From Spizellomyces punctatus DAOM BR117 (lineage: Eukaryota; Chytridiomycota; Chytridiomycetes; Spizellomycetales; Spizellomycetaceae), in assembly GCF_000182565.1 (NCBI RefSeq), contig NW_015971537.1, positions 2,019,299 to 2,083,298 on the forward strand: a stretch of 64,000 bases of DNA, read 5' to 3'. Positions 22,151-33,848 of the stretch are shown piece by piece. The notes beneath the pieces were generated by a model. That model saw only the letters and a list, made by a program, of their open reading frames with translations. It searched no databases and was not told where the DNA came from. The position numbers and the translations under genes are program-made. Within the stretch, counting starts at the first letter, position 1; the number at the start of each line of letters is the position of its first letter.

Positions 22151-23896
22151 TTCAAACAGCTTGTCAAGCGGTACAAATAAAATTTCTGTTCCATCTGCCG
22201 CCTTTCGAGATCTAATAATACAATGATCCCTGAACTCTGTCAATTGCGTCCGGAAAGTCATCTCGTTCGACACATAAAAGTGTTCTCTGGCCTTGGCATA
22301 GTACAGATTGAAGGCTAATCCTTCCCCTTCACCATCACTTTCCTCTGCACAGGCCAATTGATGCTCACATAATATCTTGAATACTTTACGAGCATTTCCA
22401 CTCAGACTCCGTAATACCCACATAACACCGTTTGCGTCCAGAACCATTGTTCGCCCGCCTCCAGCTCCTGATTGTTGCATCATCAGTGACCCTTCGAACG
22501 TTGTTTCATTCATGTATGGCTCAAATGTGGTCACATCATGCCATATCCAATTATATCGTGCTGACTGTACATTGTCCCACAAAAGAGGAGCATTGATGTG
22601 ATCTATCGTCGCAATGACGTGGAAAGTGGGTAGGGAAGCGAGAGCGCTAAGGGTGCGTTGTACTATCGGCGCGCGAAGAGGGACACCGTCAATGTTGTGG
22701 ATAAGGAGGTAGAAATGTTTGGATGATCGCCTCCTTGTGAAGTAAGTTGTGAGAGCATTCATTTGATCTTGCACCGTCCCAACTGGACCAGTGTGATTTG
22801 GCAGTACGCCATCGATGATTTTGGATAGAATATCTCGAATAGTGAGCGTTGGGAAAAAACCGTTTACCACCACCAGCGGTGCATCGTTTAACACTTCTGT
22901 TGCAAATCGGTTGAGCAAATTCCGTTTTGACCCATAGCCATAGAACAGAAGATTAAACCCGCCCATGAGCTCAAAGTACCACTGCTGAAATTGATCTTCA
23001 TGGAGGGAGGTCAAAAGAGTAATAAAGCGTTCGTGCTTGACGGGTGCTCGAGCAAGTGCTGATAGGAGAGACTTGTGATCAAGTGCTGGTAGCTTCGAAA
23101 GGGTATTGTTCGAAGTTTTCGAACGGGTATCATGCAGGTTCGCAAAATAGCGCTGATAAGCTGGAGCATCTTCCGCATACTCATCCGCAATAGTGTCCTG
23201 CTCGTGATCTGTGCCTTCTTTAAGAGACGTTTCGTGTTCATCTTCCAGGCCACTATCATCTTCCTCCTCCTCATTATCGTCATCTGTCGCATCCTTATCC
23301 TCACTACTACTCCCGCCATCTTTCACCGAAGTCAGGCGTTTGGATGCTCGTCGTCGCCGTGCAAGTCTAACAGGTACCGGAGTTTCCGGTTGCTCTTCCG
23401 ATTCTTCATCGTTTTTGGCACCCCTCCCTCCTCGTGTTGGCGTCTTTTTAGGTGTATTGCTCAACATATCTCTTATTCTTCCTTTTGCGCGTGTTGGAGT
23501 TGGTTGCAGATCGCCAGGCTCCAGTACTGTTACTCTTTTCACCGACTTTGAGGGTGTAGCAACGGGCTCTGCGTCATCGTTATCGCTCTCCTCGTCAGCT
23601 TCGCCTTCAATGGCTCTCCGCCCCTCTTCAACAAAATCTCTGAACCTTTTCTTACGCTTCCTTGCAAATGAATACAAGTCCTTCCCGGGTGTCCTTTCCC
23701 CACCATTCTCCTTTTCCTCCTCGTCCGCCGTCCGTTTGTGGATACGGCTGTCCTGCAGGACGGTGAGGGCATCCTTATCGATATCTAGATCACTGTCGTC
23801 TGAAGACTCGCGATTCCTTTTAGACCTACTGCTAGGGGACACTGTAAGACCTGTTTGAAGGCGCCGCATGCGTCTGGGCGTCGTGGCGTTGGTCAT
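22151..23896 (-). CDS. ORC2: Origin recognition complex subunit 2, 3' end in gap
   Basis: Subunit of the six-protein complex that marks replication origins and loads MCM helicases. One uninterrupted frame runs from ATG 23896 (MTNATTPRRMRRLQTG) into the Ns. The first 280 residues are low-complexity, acidic and basic by turns, with several Thr-Pro sites (TPTRAKGR, TPKKTPTRGG) that suggest CDK control. The conserved ORC2 core follows: FELMGGFNLLFYGYGSKRNLL, LVVVNGFFPTLTIRDIL, FYLLIHNIDGVPLR, FHVIATIDHINAPLLWD and WIWHDVTTFEPY, with a C-terminal winged-helix region (GNARKVFKILCEHQLA, FYVSNEMTFRTQLTEFRDHCII). The frame after the gap should not be trusted as ORC2 sequence. It is divergent from COA6 with 158 bp between starts. 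Confidence 0.95.
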
Positions 23897-23993
23897 TTTG
23901 ACTGCTGCCGAGCGCTCACAGCCAAAACGGGCAGACGTAGGCGGGCAGGGAAGGAACACGATGAGCTCAAAGTCCGAAATGCCAGGACATCAC

Positions 23994-24002
23994 CATAGCA
24001 AC
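23994..24002. promoter_or_regulatory. X-box half-site CATAGCAAC
   Basis: CCATAGCAAC lies in the 158-bp divergent promoter of ORC2 and COA6. It equals the right half of the palindromic X-box at 10591. A single half-site is weak evidence on its own; the recurrence is what matters. Confidence 0.35.
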
Positions 24003-24054
24003 AAGCACTTGATAGCTCTTGGGCATTCCCCCACTGCAATTGCCGATGCTGCAA

Positions 24055-24557
24055 ATGCCCGCTCACGAAACACCAAAGCTCGGCTCACTTCCTCCTTCCC
24101 GAAGCGCTCGGTCAAAGTGCTGGACAGCACGCGACGCCTACTTTGCATGTCTGGACTCTCATAACCTCTGGCTTCAAGGTCTGGGGCCGAGGACCCACGA
24201 AGAGATCATTGCTGTTGACCCACAACGACTGGTTGTGAGTTCAGAGAGTGACAAGTCTTTGACAAAGGAGGAGAGGAAGAGACTATTCGCCTGTCGGGAT
24301 ATGAAGGAGATGTTTGACAGGGAGTGCTTACCATCTTGGGTCAGTACAATTACAAGCGCGTTACGCTGTCGTGCCAAAGGATTAACACTTTTTATCCATG
24401 TGCATGCATTGAATAGGTAAATCACTTTGGTCTATTACGAGTAAAAGACCTTCAAACGGAATACTTGAAAAAGAAGGTGGATAAGGATGAAAGAGAGCGA
24501 GAAACATCAGATGATGCTTTTTGGGAAAAAGTATCGGCGAAGCCTCGGCAAACATAA
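24055..24557 (+). CDS. COA6: Cytochrome c oxidase assembly factor Coa6 (CHCH type)
   Basis: Intermembrane-space factor for copper delivery to Cox2 (family knowledge). Exons 24055-24339 and 24417-24557 total 426 nt (141 residues); an ATG at 24046 would add three residues. The Cys motifs are as expected: SKCWTARDAYFACLD (C-x9-C) and LFACRDMKEMFDRECLPSW (C-x10-C), followed in exon 2 by VNHFGLLRVKDLQTEYL. The stretch between the two motifs (QGLGPRTHEEIIAVDPQ...) is longer than in human COA6. The tail is charged. Confidence 0.88.
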
Positions 24558-25197
24558 GACTTTTTATTTAATTATTATCTGAGTTCTGCATTGCATCAAA
24601 TGTTGAGACTGCTTCATCATTCTTCTACTCATTATGGCTCATTGTTGCAAAGATCCTGGAATGTGCAATCAAACAAGTCTTACCACCAATCCGAGATTCG
24701 TCCAAGGAACAAATTCAATGGACATAAATCCAGCTCCGTTAGCATTAGATTACGATTTCCTTACGGCTATATTCACAGCAACTTGGCCAAAGTGTATGGA
24801 CCGGACGTTGAGGTCCTTTGTGGGACGGAACTGTCAAAATAATCTTTTCGACTTTCCTCTGTGGGTTTGCTCTGTCGGTTGAGGTGTCCTAGTTGTCGAG
24901 AGTAAGCACAAGGCTGATGGACAGCTTCGAGTGGGGTCAATGGGTCGTCACTTGGCAAAGTCCAGGAAGCTTCACTTGACTTGTAGGTCAGCACTAGTCA
25001 GTATGAAGATTGAAGATAAAGATCTACTCGCAATGGTATTGAATAATATGCCTCTTTCGTGTGCGTGTCATGACTTATACTTTGGATCCCATATCAATGG
25101 TCATCTCCAATCGGCAAAAGTTATGTTATCTGCAGAATCAAGTACACTGCCTAGTGCACTTTCTAAGCTGATCATACGCGGTACACATGAAGAGCTT
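24558..25197. other. Intergenic, 640 bp, convergent ends; ambiguous small open frame
   Basis: The region lies between the 3' ends of COA6 and the RING gene. One plus-strand frame (24634-24882, 82 codons, starting MAHCCKDPGMCNQ, six Cys) and overlapping frames on both strands are open. None has a recognisable motif, signal peptide or convincing splice partner, so I do not call a gene. Nothing else was recognised. Confidence 0.35.
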
Positions 25198-27567
25198 TCA
25201 ATTTGAATTCGGCTTGCTCTTCTGTCTCTTCTTTCGCTTCTTCCTCTCAGGGTCTACTGCAGGCCGCGAAGATTCCGTTCCTTTCTTAGCTCCCACCTCC
25301 GCCAGTCTAACTTCGGCATTAGAGATATCATGCAACTTTCGCTTCTTTTGCGACTTTTTGTCGTTGCGCTGCCGATGTGCTTTGGATGTTCCTGGTATAT
25401 CCACTTCCTCTTTACAATCAAATTGCGGTTCTGTTTCAACTTTCTTGTTCACATCAGAAGTCTTTTGCGACTTTTTGCCGTTGCGCTGCCGATGTGCTTC
25501 GGATGTTCCTGGTACATCCACTTCCTCTTTACAATCAAACTGTGGTTCTGTTTCAACTTTCTTGTTCGCATTAGAAGCGACTTGCTTTCCTTTACGATTG
25601 GAAGTGCGGTCCAGCCTTACTGAACGACGTCGCTGATCAAGCTGCGATTCTGTATCAACTTTCTTGTTCGCAGTAGAAGCGACTTGCTTTCCTTTACGAT
25701 TGGAAGTGTGGTCCAGCCTTACTGAACGACGAAGCTTCTCGTCCTTCACCGGACTTCGGCTCTTTTCCTCCTTTTTGATTACTGGGCACGGATCATCATC
25801 GTCAGACAAGCCTCCTGATACAGTACAATGCTTCTCGTTCTCCTCCGAATCTTCGTTTTCTTCCTCATTTCTGATCACCGGCGACGCGTCATTATCGTCA
25901 GATGAGCCGCCTGATACCTTGCGATGCCTACGCACATCACGGCTCTGATCAGTATGATCGTGGTCAAGTTCTCGCTCCTGGTTTTCGTCGTCAGATTCCG
26001 AGTCCGATATTGGAAGAGGACGTCCACTGCGACGTCTTCCTATGGGATTAACTTCAAATCCTTCATCCTGACTTTGATCGTCACATCCTGTGAAGTACTC
26101 GGAGTCCGAGGATGACATCGGCGGAGAATTTCTGGTGGGAGGTATTCTACCAACGTTAGCATCCTTGCGGTCACGTCCCGACGAATCCGCGTCCGGGGAA
26201 TCCCCAAACATCCGATCGAAGCTAGAGCCGCTGCAATCGCTGTCATCATAATGGCGGTTGTTAATGGGATGACGGCGCATATAGTCGTCATCATCCGGCG
26301 AAATACTGTCTTCATCATGCCATGGGTATCCATCGTCCCCTCCCAACATATCGGTGTCCGAAAGCCCATCCAACATGTCATCCAGATCGGAGAGGCCGTA
26401 ATTACTGTCGTAATCAAGGCCGTAATCACTGTCGTAAAAATCGCTTTCGTCATACCACCCTGAATACCCTTCGTAATCATCTGAAAAGTAGGGACCTCCA
26501 CCCAATTCCGGTCCATCGCCATCATCAACAACGAAGGATAGATCAGATTCTGAATCTGACCAGCCCGGCTCGTCAAAGTAGTCTACCTCCTCCTCGGATT
26601 CTTCGGAATCCCGGGCATCACGATACACATTCCCGCACCCTTGACATGTTCCGTTAAGGACTTCCCAGTTGCACCGAGAACAGCGTCTAAGAACATGTTA
26701 TTTATCATAAGTTGTTGCAAAAAAAAAGGACTGCAGCAGCATTTTTTCACATACACGACGCCATCGTCGACATCTGGGAGAATACGATCTCCAAAATCGT
26801 TTGGAAAGTGCTCATGAAACGGGTGATTAGTAAGAGCTGCATGACTATCTCGCAATTCGTTGATGTTTTGAAGGATCTATTGATTGGTACCATCCTTAGA
26901 TAAGCGATCGGACAAGGACCAAAGGGTCGTTGGGTATGGATATCAGACACTCACAGTTCTACTCTCTTCGTCATTCACTACCGTCAGATAATCTTCCACC
27001 AATCTAGAAACTGTTCTCTCATATTGGGGCCGACAAGTAGTGTCTGCTCTACAGGTCGGACACTTTTTAGGCCTGCAAGACGAGGATATCAGAATAGACA
27101 TTGTCACATTTCCATCTGAAAAAGCATTACCTGCTATTCTGCTCCAAGTTGTTGAACCACGCTAGAATGCAATGGTAGCAGAAAATGTGGCCGCATTCCA
27201 AGTTGTACGGACCAACAAAATATGAAGTGCATATAGCACAATGGAGATGGGAATCGAGTGCTGACAGGCGGGATGTGCGGTGTTTGAGAAGGGAATGATA
27301 ACGACGAATAAATCCAACAAGTTCCTCGTGAGAGTGTGTTTCTAGCGAAGCTGGAAGGGCTGGAAGTGCCAGATGGGCAGGGAATACTTCGCCCCTTGAC
27401 GGGTTGGAAGCAGAAGCCTTGCCCGACCGCGACGAGGGGCCTTCATTGTTGCTGTCCTCTGTCTCGTCGGATGGCGAAGAGGTTCCTCCGCCCCCTTCTA
27501 CCGAGTCTGCTAGGTCCAGCAGTGGGTTTCTCTTACGCTTCATCGTCCTGCCCTTCCTGGTGATCAT
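25198..27567 (-). CDS. RING-finger protein with zinc ribbon and long acidic, repeat-bearing tail
   Basis: Probable E3 ubiquitin ligase. Exons 27567-27131, 27072-26955, 26876-26755 and 26686-25198 total 2166 nt (721 residues); a second ATG at 27543 (MKRKRNPLLDLADS) is an equally good start. The C3HC4 RING, about residues 109-155, reads CAICTSYFVGPYNLECGHIFCYHCILAW and ends RPKKCPTC, the last pair coming from exon 2. A second small zinc knuckle, VRCSRCNWEVLNGTCQGCG, is assembled across the exon 3/4 junction. The remaining roughly 475 residues are strongly acidic (Asp/Glu/Ser), then turn basic, and carry tandem repeats (25346-25731). RING, then a Cys knuckle, then an acidic tail recalls fungal Psh1, the ligase for centromeric histone H3, but that is only an analogy. 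Confidence 0.82.
25346..25579. repeat. Two tandem 117-bp coding repeats
   Basis: Two head-to-tail copies (25346-25462 and 25463-25579) differ at only a few positions. On the minus strand they encode a 39-residue unit whose landmarks are KVETEPQFDCKEEVD, PGTS, AHRQRN and KKSQK. The unit is a multiple of three, so the frame is kept. Confidence 0.85.
25548..25731. repeat. Second coding repeat, 102-bp period
   Basis: Two near-identical copies of about 80 bp (25548-25629 and 25650-25731) are offset by 102 bp. On the minus strand they encode SVRLD, TSNRKGKQVAS and ANKKV. The first part overlaps the end of the 117-bp repeat, so the block looks like nested duplications. Confidence 0.75.
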
Positions 27568-27617
27568 AATGCAAATGTCCGAGATCTCTGCCCAGATCGC
27601 TTTGACTTGTTGAAGCG

Positions 27618-27623
27618 CACGTG
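27618..27623. promoter_or_regulatory. CACGTG in the 109-bp RING/TFIP11 divergent promoter
   Basis: The palindrome GCGCACGTGATC lies midway between the start of the RING gene (27567 or 27543, minus) and TFIP11 (27677, plus). With only 109 bp available, it is a strong candidate for a shared control site. The binding factor is inferred only from the motif. Confidence 0.45.
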
Positions 27624-27676
27624 ATCACACATAAACCGCGACTGCTGCAGTACCAACCTTTCACACATGTTTACAG

Positions 27677-30600
27677 ATGGGGAGACGAAAGAAGATTATT
27701 GAGGATGATGGAGATAGCTCAGAAGGAGACCGACCCGGGGAAGACGAGGAGGATGGTATAGAAGCTCACGGTCTCAATGCAGATCTGGCGGAGGAAGCCG
27801 CACTGTTTGCGAACCCATATGGTACTTTCGGTCGTAAGAAGAGACGACGAACAAAGGAAGATAACATTTACGGCATATTTGGCGATGACGATAAGGATGA
27901 TGGGCGCAGTGACGGACGAAAGCAGAATTCTCGTTACATGTCTGGAGTTCGTTTCGTATCTGGCGGTAATATAGCCGGTAGTCGTCACACCGACAGTGAC
28001 GACGATAACTCAGCGGAACACGGAAGTAGTGAGGAAGAGGATAACAATGGACCAAGCCAGAATCAAGACCCTATGGATATCGAAGAAGATACTGTATCTA
28101 GAGGGGGATTAGGCTCTGGGTCACTACGAGCAACGGGTGCAGACGAAGACGGCGACGACGGCTGGAGCGCCGGACGGCCTGGCGTGGGTACAAATTTCGG
28201 TGGAAGACGAGGTCTTGGTAGTATGGAAGACGATGAACCAGATAGAGAACAGACTCGTATGGGTCTTGGAGGTGCCAGCGGTGGTGGGGTTGGGTTTGGG
28301 AGGTCATCCAGGGCCGGCCTTGGGCTGAGTGAGGCCTCTGCGGATGTCCCCGCCGATCTGCCAACATCCTTTGGGTCGACTAGAACAAAGTCTAGGTCGT
28401 CTAGCAACAGTCCAGTCCCGCGATATCAACCAGTCGATAAAGATTTTGGAAGGTTTGAAAGAAGCACCAAGGGTATAGGGTCCAAGTTACTGGAGAAGAT
28501 GGGTTGGCGAATGGGTATGGGGTTGGGAAAGGAAGGAACAGGTATTGCTGCGCCAATTGATGTCAAGCTGCGACCAAAAGGTGCTGGTCTGGGTATGGTG
28601 GATGAGCGGACGGAAGCCATAAAGAACGAGCAGTGGGAGCGGCGACAATCAGAGGGTTTGGACGAAGACGAAGAGATACCCACTCGAAAGACTCAGTTGC
28701 GCACAGGGCAATGGAAACAAGGCGCAAGGAAGCAGAAAAAAACTTACAAGTCTGCAGAAGAGCTAGTTGCAGAGCAAGAAAGCGGGGCGGGCCCGCCGGT
28801 GGGGGCGGTACCAACAGCTACCAAAATCTTGGATATGACAGGGCGCGAAGTGCGAGAGCTTTCTGACATATCAGAGATCACGTCCGCTACTGCCGCCTTT
28901 GATATCACGGCAGCTCGATTGCCGGAATTGCGACATAATGTAAAATTGTTAGCCGATCTGGCACAGGACGACCTCTTACATGTCGGCCGCCAGATGCGCA
29001 TTGAGAAAACGCGGCAGGAGCAGCTCGGTCGTCAGGAGAAGGTCATTTCGCAACAGGTGAACGATGAGAAAACCCGTATCGTTCGATTACAGGCTGTGGT
29101 GGAACTTGCGAATGAATGCGAGCGCACCTCTAAGCGATTTAGCTTTGGGCTCGGTGAATTAGACCTCGACGAGCTTATTGAAGCGTTCTCTATCCCTTTC
29201 CAAAAGCTTCAAACTGAACACTTTGAGGAGTATCAAACATATGGTCTGGATGAGTTGGTGGTAGCTTCATTGGCCCCAATCGTGAAGAGGACGCTTCATG
29301 AATGGCAGCCGCTAGCTGACCCAACTTACGGAGCAGAAGCGTTTCGGCAGTGGAAAAAGCTGTTGATGGTACCGGCCCAACCTTCCGGGAAGGGCCAGGA
29401 TGTGAACATGGGAGCAGTATCTGCCGATCATGCACCTTCAAGGAAAATGACACCGTACGAAGCGATGATGTATGATATATGGCTTCCCAAAGTCCGGCAG
29501 GCGATCAACAATGAGTGGAGTCCTCAACTACCGGATTCAGTGATTACGCTGCTGGAAGCATGGCATCCCCAATCAGCAAGCACAAAGAGTCAGATTCGGA
29601 ATGGGGTTACTGAAGACGGCGACCAGAACGTCCTTCTTCCTTCATGGCTTTATCAAAACATATTGGAACAACTCATACTGCCAAAGTTAACTCATGAAGT
29701 GGATAATTGGAATCCTAGTCAAGATCCGGTCGCAGTTCATACATGGGTGCATCCATGGTTACCACATCTTGTCGATCGCATGGAAGGAATCTTTACAACT
29801 ATACGACACAAGTTGGTGGGGTCCTTGAAAGACTGGTATCCGCGTGACCCAAGCGCATTGCTTGTTTTGATGCCATGGAAGGAAGTAAGTTACTCTTCCA
29901 AGTTGTCTTCTTATGGCATCATCCTCATCTCTCTTTTGTTTCTCTTCAGGTCTTTAAGCAGGCCGACATGGAATCACTGCTTGCCAAGGCCATACTTCCC
30001 AAGCTGATTCTTACGCTACGTAACGATTTCGAGGTCAACCCGCGGGCGCAAGACCTTGAGCCACTGCAATGGGTCTTTGCATGGTGCTCAGTTGTACCGG
30101 CCCATCTTCTGGTACATTTGTTCGAGACAGAATTTTTCCCGAAATGGCACAAGGTCCTTTGGGCGTGGCTCTCCAGTCCGCAGGCCAAAAATGAGGAAAT
30201 CACAATGTGGTATAAAAGCTGGAAGGGCGTGTTTCCACCAGAATTGGTCAAGGAAGCTGGTATCGTCAACCAGTTCAGAGCGGGACTGGACATGATGAAC
30301 CGAAGTCTGGCAATGGGCGGCGCACGAGGCCCTATGCCGGCAGCTCCGCCGCCTATTGCATCCATGTCCCGAACGGCGGCGGCTGGTGGGAAAGTGGGTA
30401 GCGGTACAGCTCGGCGTGCAGCAGCCCCTGCTATGTCCGCTATGGATTCGTTTAGAGATTATGTCGAGCGAAAGGCGAGTGAGCGTGATCTGTTGTTTGC
30501 GCCTGCCAATCGTGTTCATCCTACAACCGGAAAAGCGCTCTTCCGGCTGGCACCTGCTGCAAAAGCCGCCACTGGCACCGGCGGACTCATCGGATACATT

Positions 30601-30711
30601 GATGAAGGGGTTATATTCGTTGATAACGGAAGTGGAGGATGGGATCCGATGAGCGTGGAAGAGGCGATGGAAATGGCCAAGGGCAAGGCCAAAGGGAAAG
30701 GGAGTGCTTAA
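27677..30711 (+). CDS. TFIP11: TFIP11/Ntr1-type G-patch splicing factor
   Basis: Cofactor of the DEAH helicase Prp43 in lariat-intron spliceosome disassembly. Two exons (27677-29884, 29950-30711) total 2970 nt (989 residues). The acidic/basic N-terminus (MGRRKKIIEDDGDSSE; NPYGTFGRKKRRR) precedes the G-patch at about residues 260-305 (STKGIGSKLLEKMGWRMGMG, then LRPKGAGLGM). A helical GCFC-type region follows with TFIP11 landmarks: PSWLYQNILEQLILPKLTHE, WLPHLVDRMEGIFTTIRHKL, PWKEVFKQADMESLL, PLQWVFAWCSVVPAHLL and WYKSWKGVFP. The last 100 residues include FRDYVERKASERDLLF and GWDPMSVEEAMEMA, also a family signature. Complete and unambiguous. Confidence 0.96.
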
Positions 30712-30877
30712 GCGCCGTTCTGAATGTATAAATCTAATTATTTCATCTATTGTTCTGCGTGGAATTTTGTATCAAACGAGTATGATGGAGGATGACCATC
30801 CTGCCTGGGATTCCCTTGAGATCAGCCCTCACATGTTTGCCAACTAAATACATAAACGGCATGCTTCATAAAGCACT

Positions 30878-31444
30878 TCAAGCACCCTTCTTCTTCCATT
30901 CCCATACAACTTGTCCATTATTCTTGAACACTCTTATTTCCGTCAACTCTACCTTTGCACATCCAATACTACAGGTGCCCTTCAACTGTACTCTTCCCAC
31001 GGGCTTTTTCCTTATACCCGATACTCCCAATTTCGCCTCCTCCGTCTCAGACAGCTTCTCAAACACAGGTACCTCGACGATTGCATGCGAAGGCATCAGA
31101 GAACTGAACAGTCCAGTTTCCTCATATTTGTATTCCTCTGGCCGGTTGGCATCGTAGACGGCCGAGATTTCGAGACCAGGGAATTTCTTCTCGAACCTTG
31201 GGAGCGCTTGGTGCATGAGGAATGTCGCTGCTACAGGGACCCCGTTGAATGTTGGTGAACACTCTAGCCAGCGATCTTGTGATATGAGCAAAAGTGGGAG
31301 CGGAAGGACGACGCCGAGGATAGTCCAGCCTTTAGAACTTGGCATGGCGGCTGGTCGAGGGATTGCGGAAAGGGAACGGTAGTGACATGCGAATATTCGA
31401 CGGCATCTTGCCGTACAGCGTCGCAAGTTGATGCTGCGAATCAT
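30878..31444 (-). CDS. Single-span mitochondrial protein, Coa1/Tim21-like?
   Basis: A single-exon frame of 188 codons from ATG 31444. The N-terminus (MIRSINLRRCTARCRRIFACHYRSLSAIPR) is Arg-rich and free of acidic residues, typical of a mitochondrial presequence. One hydrophobic segment (WTILGVVLPLPLLLIS) follows, then a soluble domain of about 125 residues with VAATFLMHQALPRFEKKFPG, SHAIVEVPVF, GRVQLKGTCSIGCAKVELTEIRVF and a terminal VVWEWKKKGA. A single span followed by a small domain with repeated beta-strand-like segments ending in a "G.v..." block resembles the Coa1/Tim21 class of inner-membrane proteins, but similarity is weak and the assignment tentative. It is divergent from the pseudouridine synthase gene (164 bp). 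Confidence 0.7.
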   Translation of the reverse strand: MIRSINLRRCTARCRRIFACHYRSLSAIPRPAAMPSSKGWTILGVVLPLPLLLISQDRWLECSPTFNGVPVAATFLMHQALPRFEKKFPGLEISAVYDANRPEEYKYEETGLFSSLMPSHAIVEVPVFEKLSETEEAKLGVSGIRKKPVGRVQLKGTCSIGCAKVELTEIRVFKNNGQVVWEWKKKGA

Positions 31445-31608
31445 TGCGTCCAACGCCAAAAGCTGCAGCTTGCGAGGAACTGGGACGAGGAAACCAAACG
31501 AAAACTGTGCCGCACGCTTTCGTGACTGTGGGCGCAGCTGGAACCCATCAAACTCTGGGTTTCTTGGAGGACTCACTGTCGAGTCTTCCTGAGTGATCTA
31601 GACTTTAC

Positions 31609-33691
31609 ATGTACTGCACGAACTGCCTACGTGGGCCTCGTCCCTTCAAGTCGTCCTCTCTTTTCTCCTTTCTATTGGAGAGCCTGTATCGTCCAAAGTT
31701 ACCGGTTGGCCCAGCATCATCATCAGCGACCCCTATTCGCCTGCGACATAGTCGAGCAACAGCGCAAAAATCTACCCACATTTCCAAACACAATGGTCGC
31801 TTCGCCGGTTCCGGGGATTCACGCTTTGGTGACTACAACCCTCCTGTGTCAATGTCTCGCAATGCTGCAAGGCGGTGGTCCAAAGTGGCCGCACCTCTCG
31901 TGAAGGAAAGGGACAGCGTCTCCTCCGAAGCACCCGAAGTGGAAGAGCGACAATTAAAAGTCGAGTTTGAAGAGCATGGACTGAGGTTGGACGAGTTCCT
32001 CGAGGAGAGACTAAAGATTCGAAAGAACCTTGCACGACTCAAAGTCCTCAATCACGAGGTTGCCGTAAGAGGGTCTGCTCACGCTCGATTTGTGGATTTG
32101 AAGCCGGCCGGTCAAGTTCATGCTGGGGATGTTGTTGTCGTTGTCATGCCTAAACGAAGAAAGCCGGAAGCAGAAATGACTAAGAAGGAGAAAAAAGTTC
32201 TTGAGGAGCAATTGCAGGTGGGGAATGGCGGAGGGAGTCGTTGGGCTATCGATTGGATGGTATATCTGACTTTGTGGATCTCTGTTAGGACGAGATTGAG
32301 GTTCTTCGTTCCAAGTGAGTGATCAGACTCTACTTTTCCATTGATAACAACATTAAATGAACCAACTCCCATTGATATTTTAGCGTACTCTACAAAGACG
32401 AGCAAGTATTAGTCCTAAACAAGCCCGCCGGGTTGGCTGTACAAGGTAAGAAAATGCTAAACCGCTATAATGTGCTTAGTCTGCAAGGTAGTGATCTTAC
32501 ATGCATAATGATACTAGGTGGATCCAAAATGGGCATTCATCTCGACAAGCTACTCGATGGTAAAGCGCTTATTTATTACCCCACAATAAATGATTCTAAA
32601 TTCCGCTGGCACAGGATTACAGTTTGATGCAGCGGAGCCACCCCGTCTCGTTCATCGATTAGATAAGGTACGCACTAATGGTATGTTGGTATCGATCTTC
32701 GACAGACTGCGATTAAATACCGTCAAAGGACACAACAGGCGCGCTCCTGCTTGCCCGGACAAAAGAAGCTGCAGTGCGCTTGAGCAACCTTTTCAAATCT
32801 GCTGGGGACGGGGTCCAAAAATCAGTACGTCCAGTTACGATGAGTCTAGCGCTCTAATCAGGTTCCTTACTTCATTTCTGCTGTTTGAAGTATTTGGCGG
32901 TTGTCTGCTCTCTACCAGAAGCCTTCACTTCGCAATCTGAATTCACTCAGATCGTCACAGGAATAGTGCAGGTCGGGAAACCGGGTGTGGAGAAAATGTC
33001 AACCGTCGAGTGGTGTAAGTAATAAAATCAGTCTTCAGCGCGTATCCTTCGCATCCTTACCCCCAAAGGCAGATGACATCGATGCCGCTAGTAGCGCGGA
33101 GGCTGGCATAAAGAAGGCAGTAACAGAGTATAGAATCCTGGATTCCGGAAAACAGGTATTTACGCTAATGTTCACGCTGGTGTTGTACAAACATGTTAAA
33201 TGGCAGCATTAAAGGCAAGCTTGGTGGAACTCCGGCCATCTACCGGGCGAAAGCATCAGTTACGTCTCCATTGCGCCAAAATCTTGAAAGGTGAATTGAG
33301 TTTTTGTGCTTGCTATCGCCGTGGGCCCATGGATACTGAATGGGCAATCCCCTCCAGCACCAATATTGGGAGATTACAAATACGGAGCAGGCTGTCCAAA
33401 GAGCTTTGCGGTATGCGCTACTTTGCGGTAAATGTCAGAAGCGGTCACACTGATCAATGCATTGAGTAGGGATTCGTATCGGATCCCAGACGAGTTCCTC
33501 TCCATCTGCATATGCGAAGCATCATCTTAAGGGTGGGAGACATCCCTAAAGTCGAATCTCTGTATGAATATCTTTTTTACAATTTGTTTATCCAGGACTG
33601 GTATGGCACAGGCGCGGACTTGGAGGTGAAAGCGCCATTGCCCTCCCACATGAAAAAGACGTTACAGTCTCTGCGAATCCCAGCTCCATGA
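31609..33691 (+). CDS. RluA-family RNA pseudouridine synthase, probably mitochondrial
   Basis: Isomerises uridine to pseudouridine in RNA. Spread over about ten exons. The first encodes a basic leader from MYCTNCLRGPRPFKSS, with few acidic residues for 70 codons, then an S4-like segment (LRLDEFLEERLKIRKN, HAGDVVVVVMPKR). Later exons supply DEIEVLRSNVLYKDEQVLVLNKPAGLAVQGG and PRLVHRLDK|DTTGALLLAR. The catalytic Asp motif RLDKDTTG is rebuilt across an intron. Next come LVELRPSTGRKHQLRLHC and, at the end, VPLHLHMRSIILRDWYGTGAD. The order matches the RPUSD3/4 and Pus5 group that modifies mitochondrial RNA. Exon ends in 32900-33480 are approximate; I found acceptable splice sites for most but did not sum the lengths. 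Confidence 0.87.
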
Positions 33692-33848
33692 AGGATCGGA
33701 TGCTTGAGCTCTTACTTAGGGTATAGTAGACTACATAATAATAAAAGCGTTGGGTGCCCTGGTAGAGAGTCGCAGAGAGTCGCAAGTCAAGCAGACATGG
33801 CTTGGGGATTGTTGACTCAGGTTGACGTAAAAGGAATTATTGCCGCTG

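Noticed and set aside
24634-24882. Cys-containing 82-codon plus-strand frame
   Set aside because: Overlapping frames on both strands are equally open, there is no signal peptide, and Cys spacing matches no family I know.
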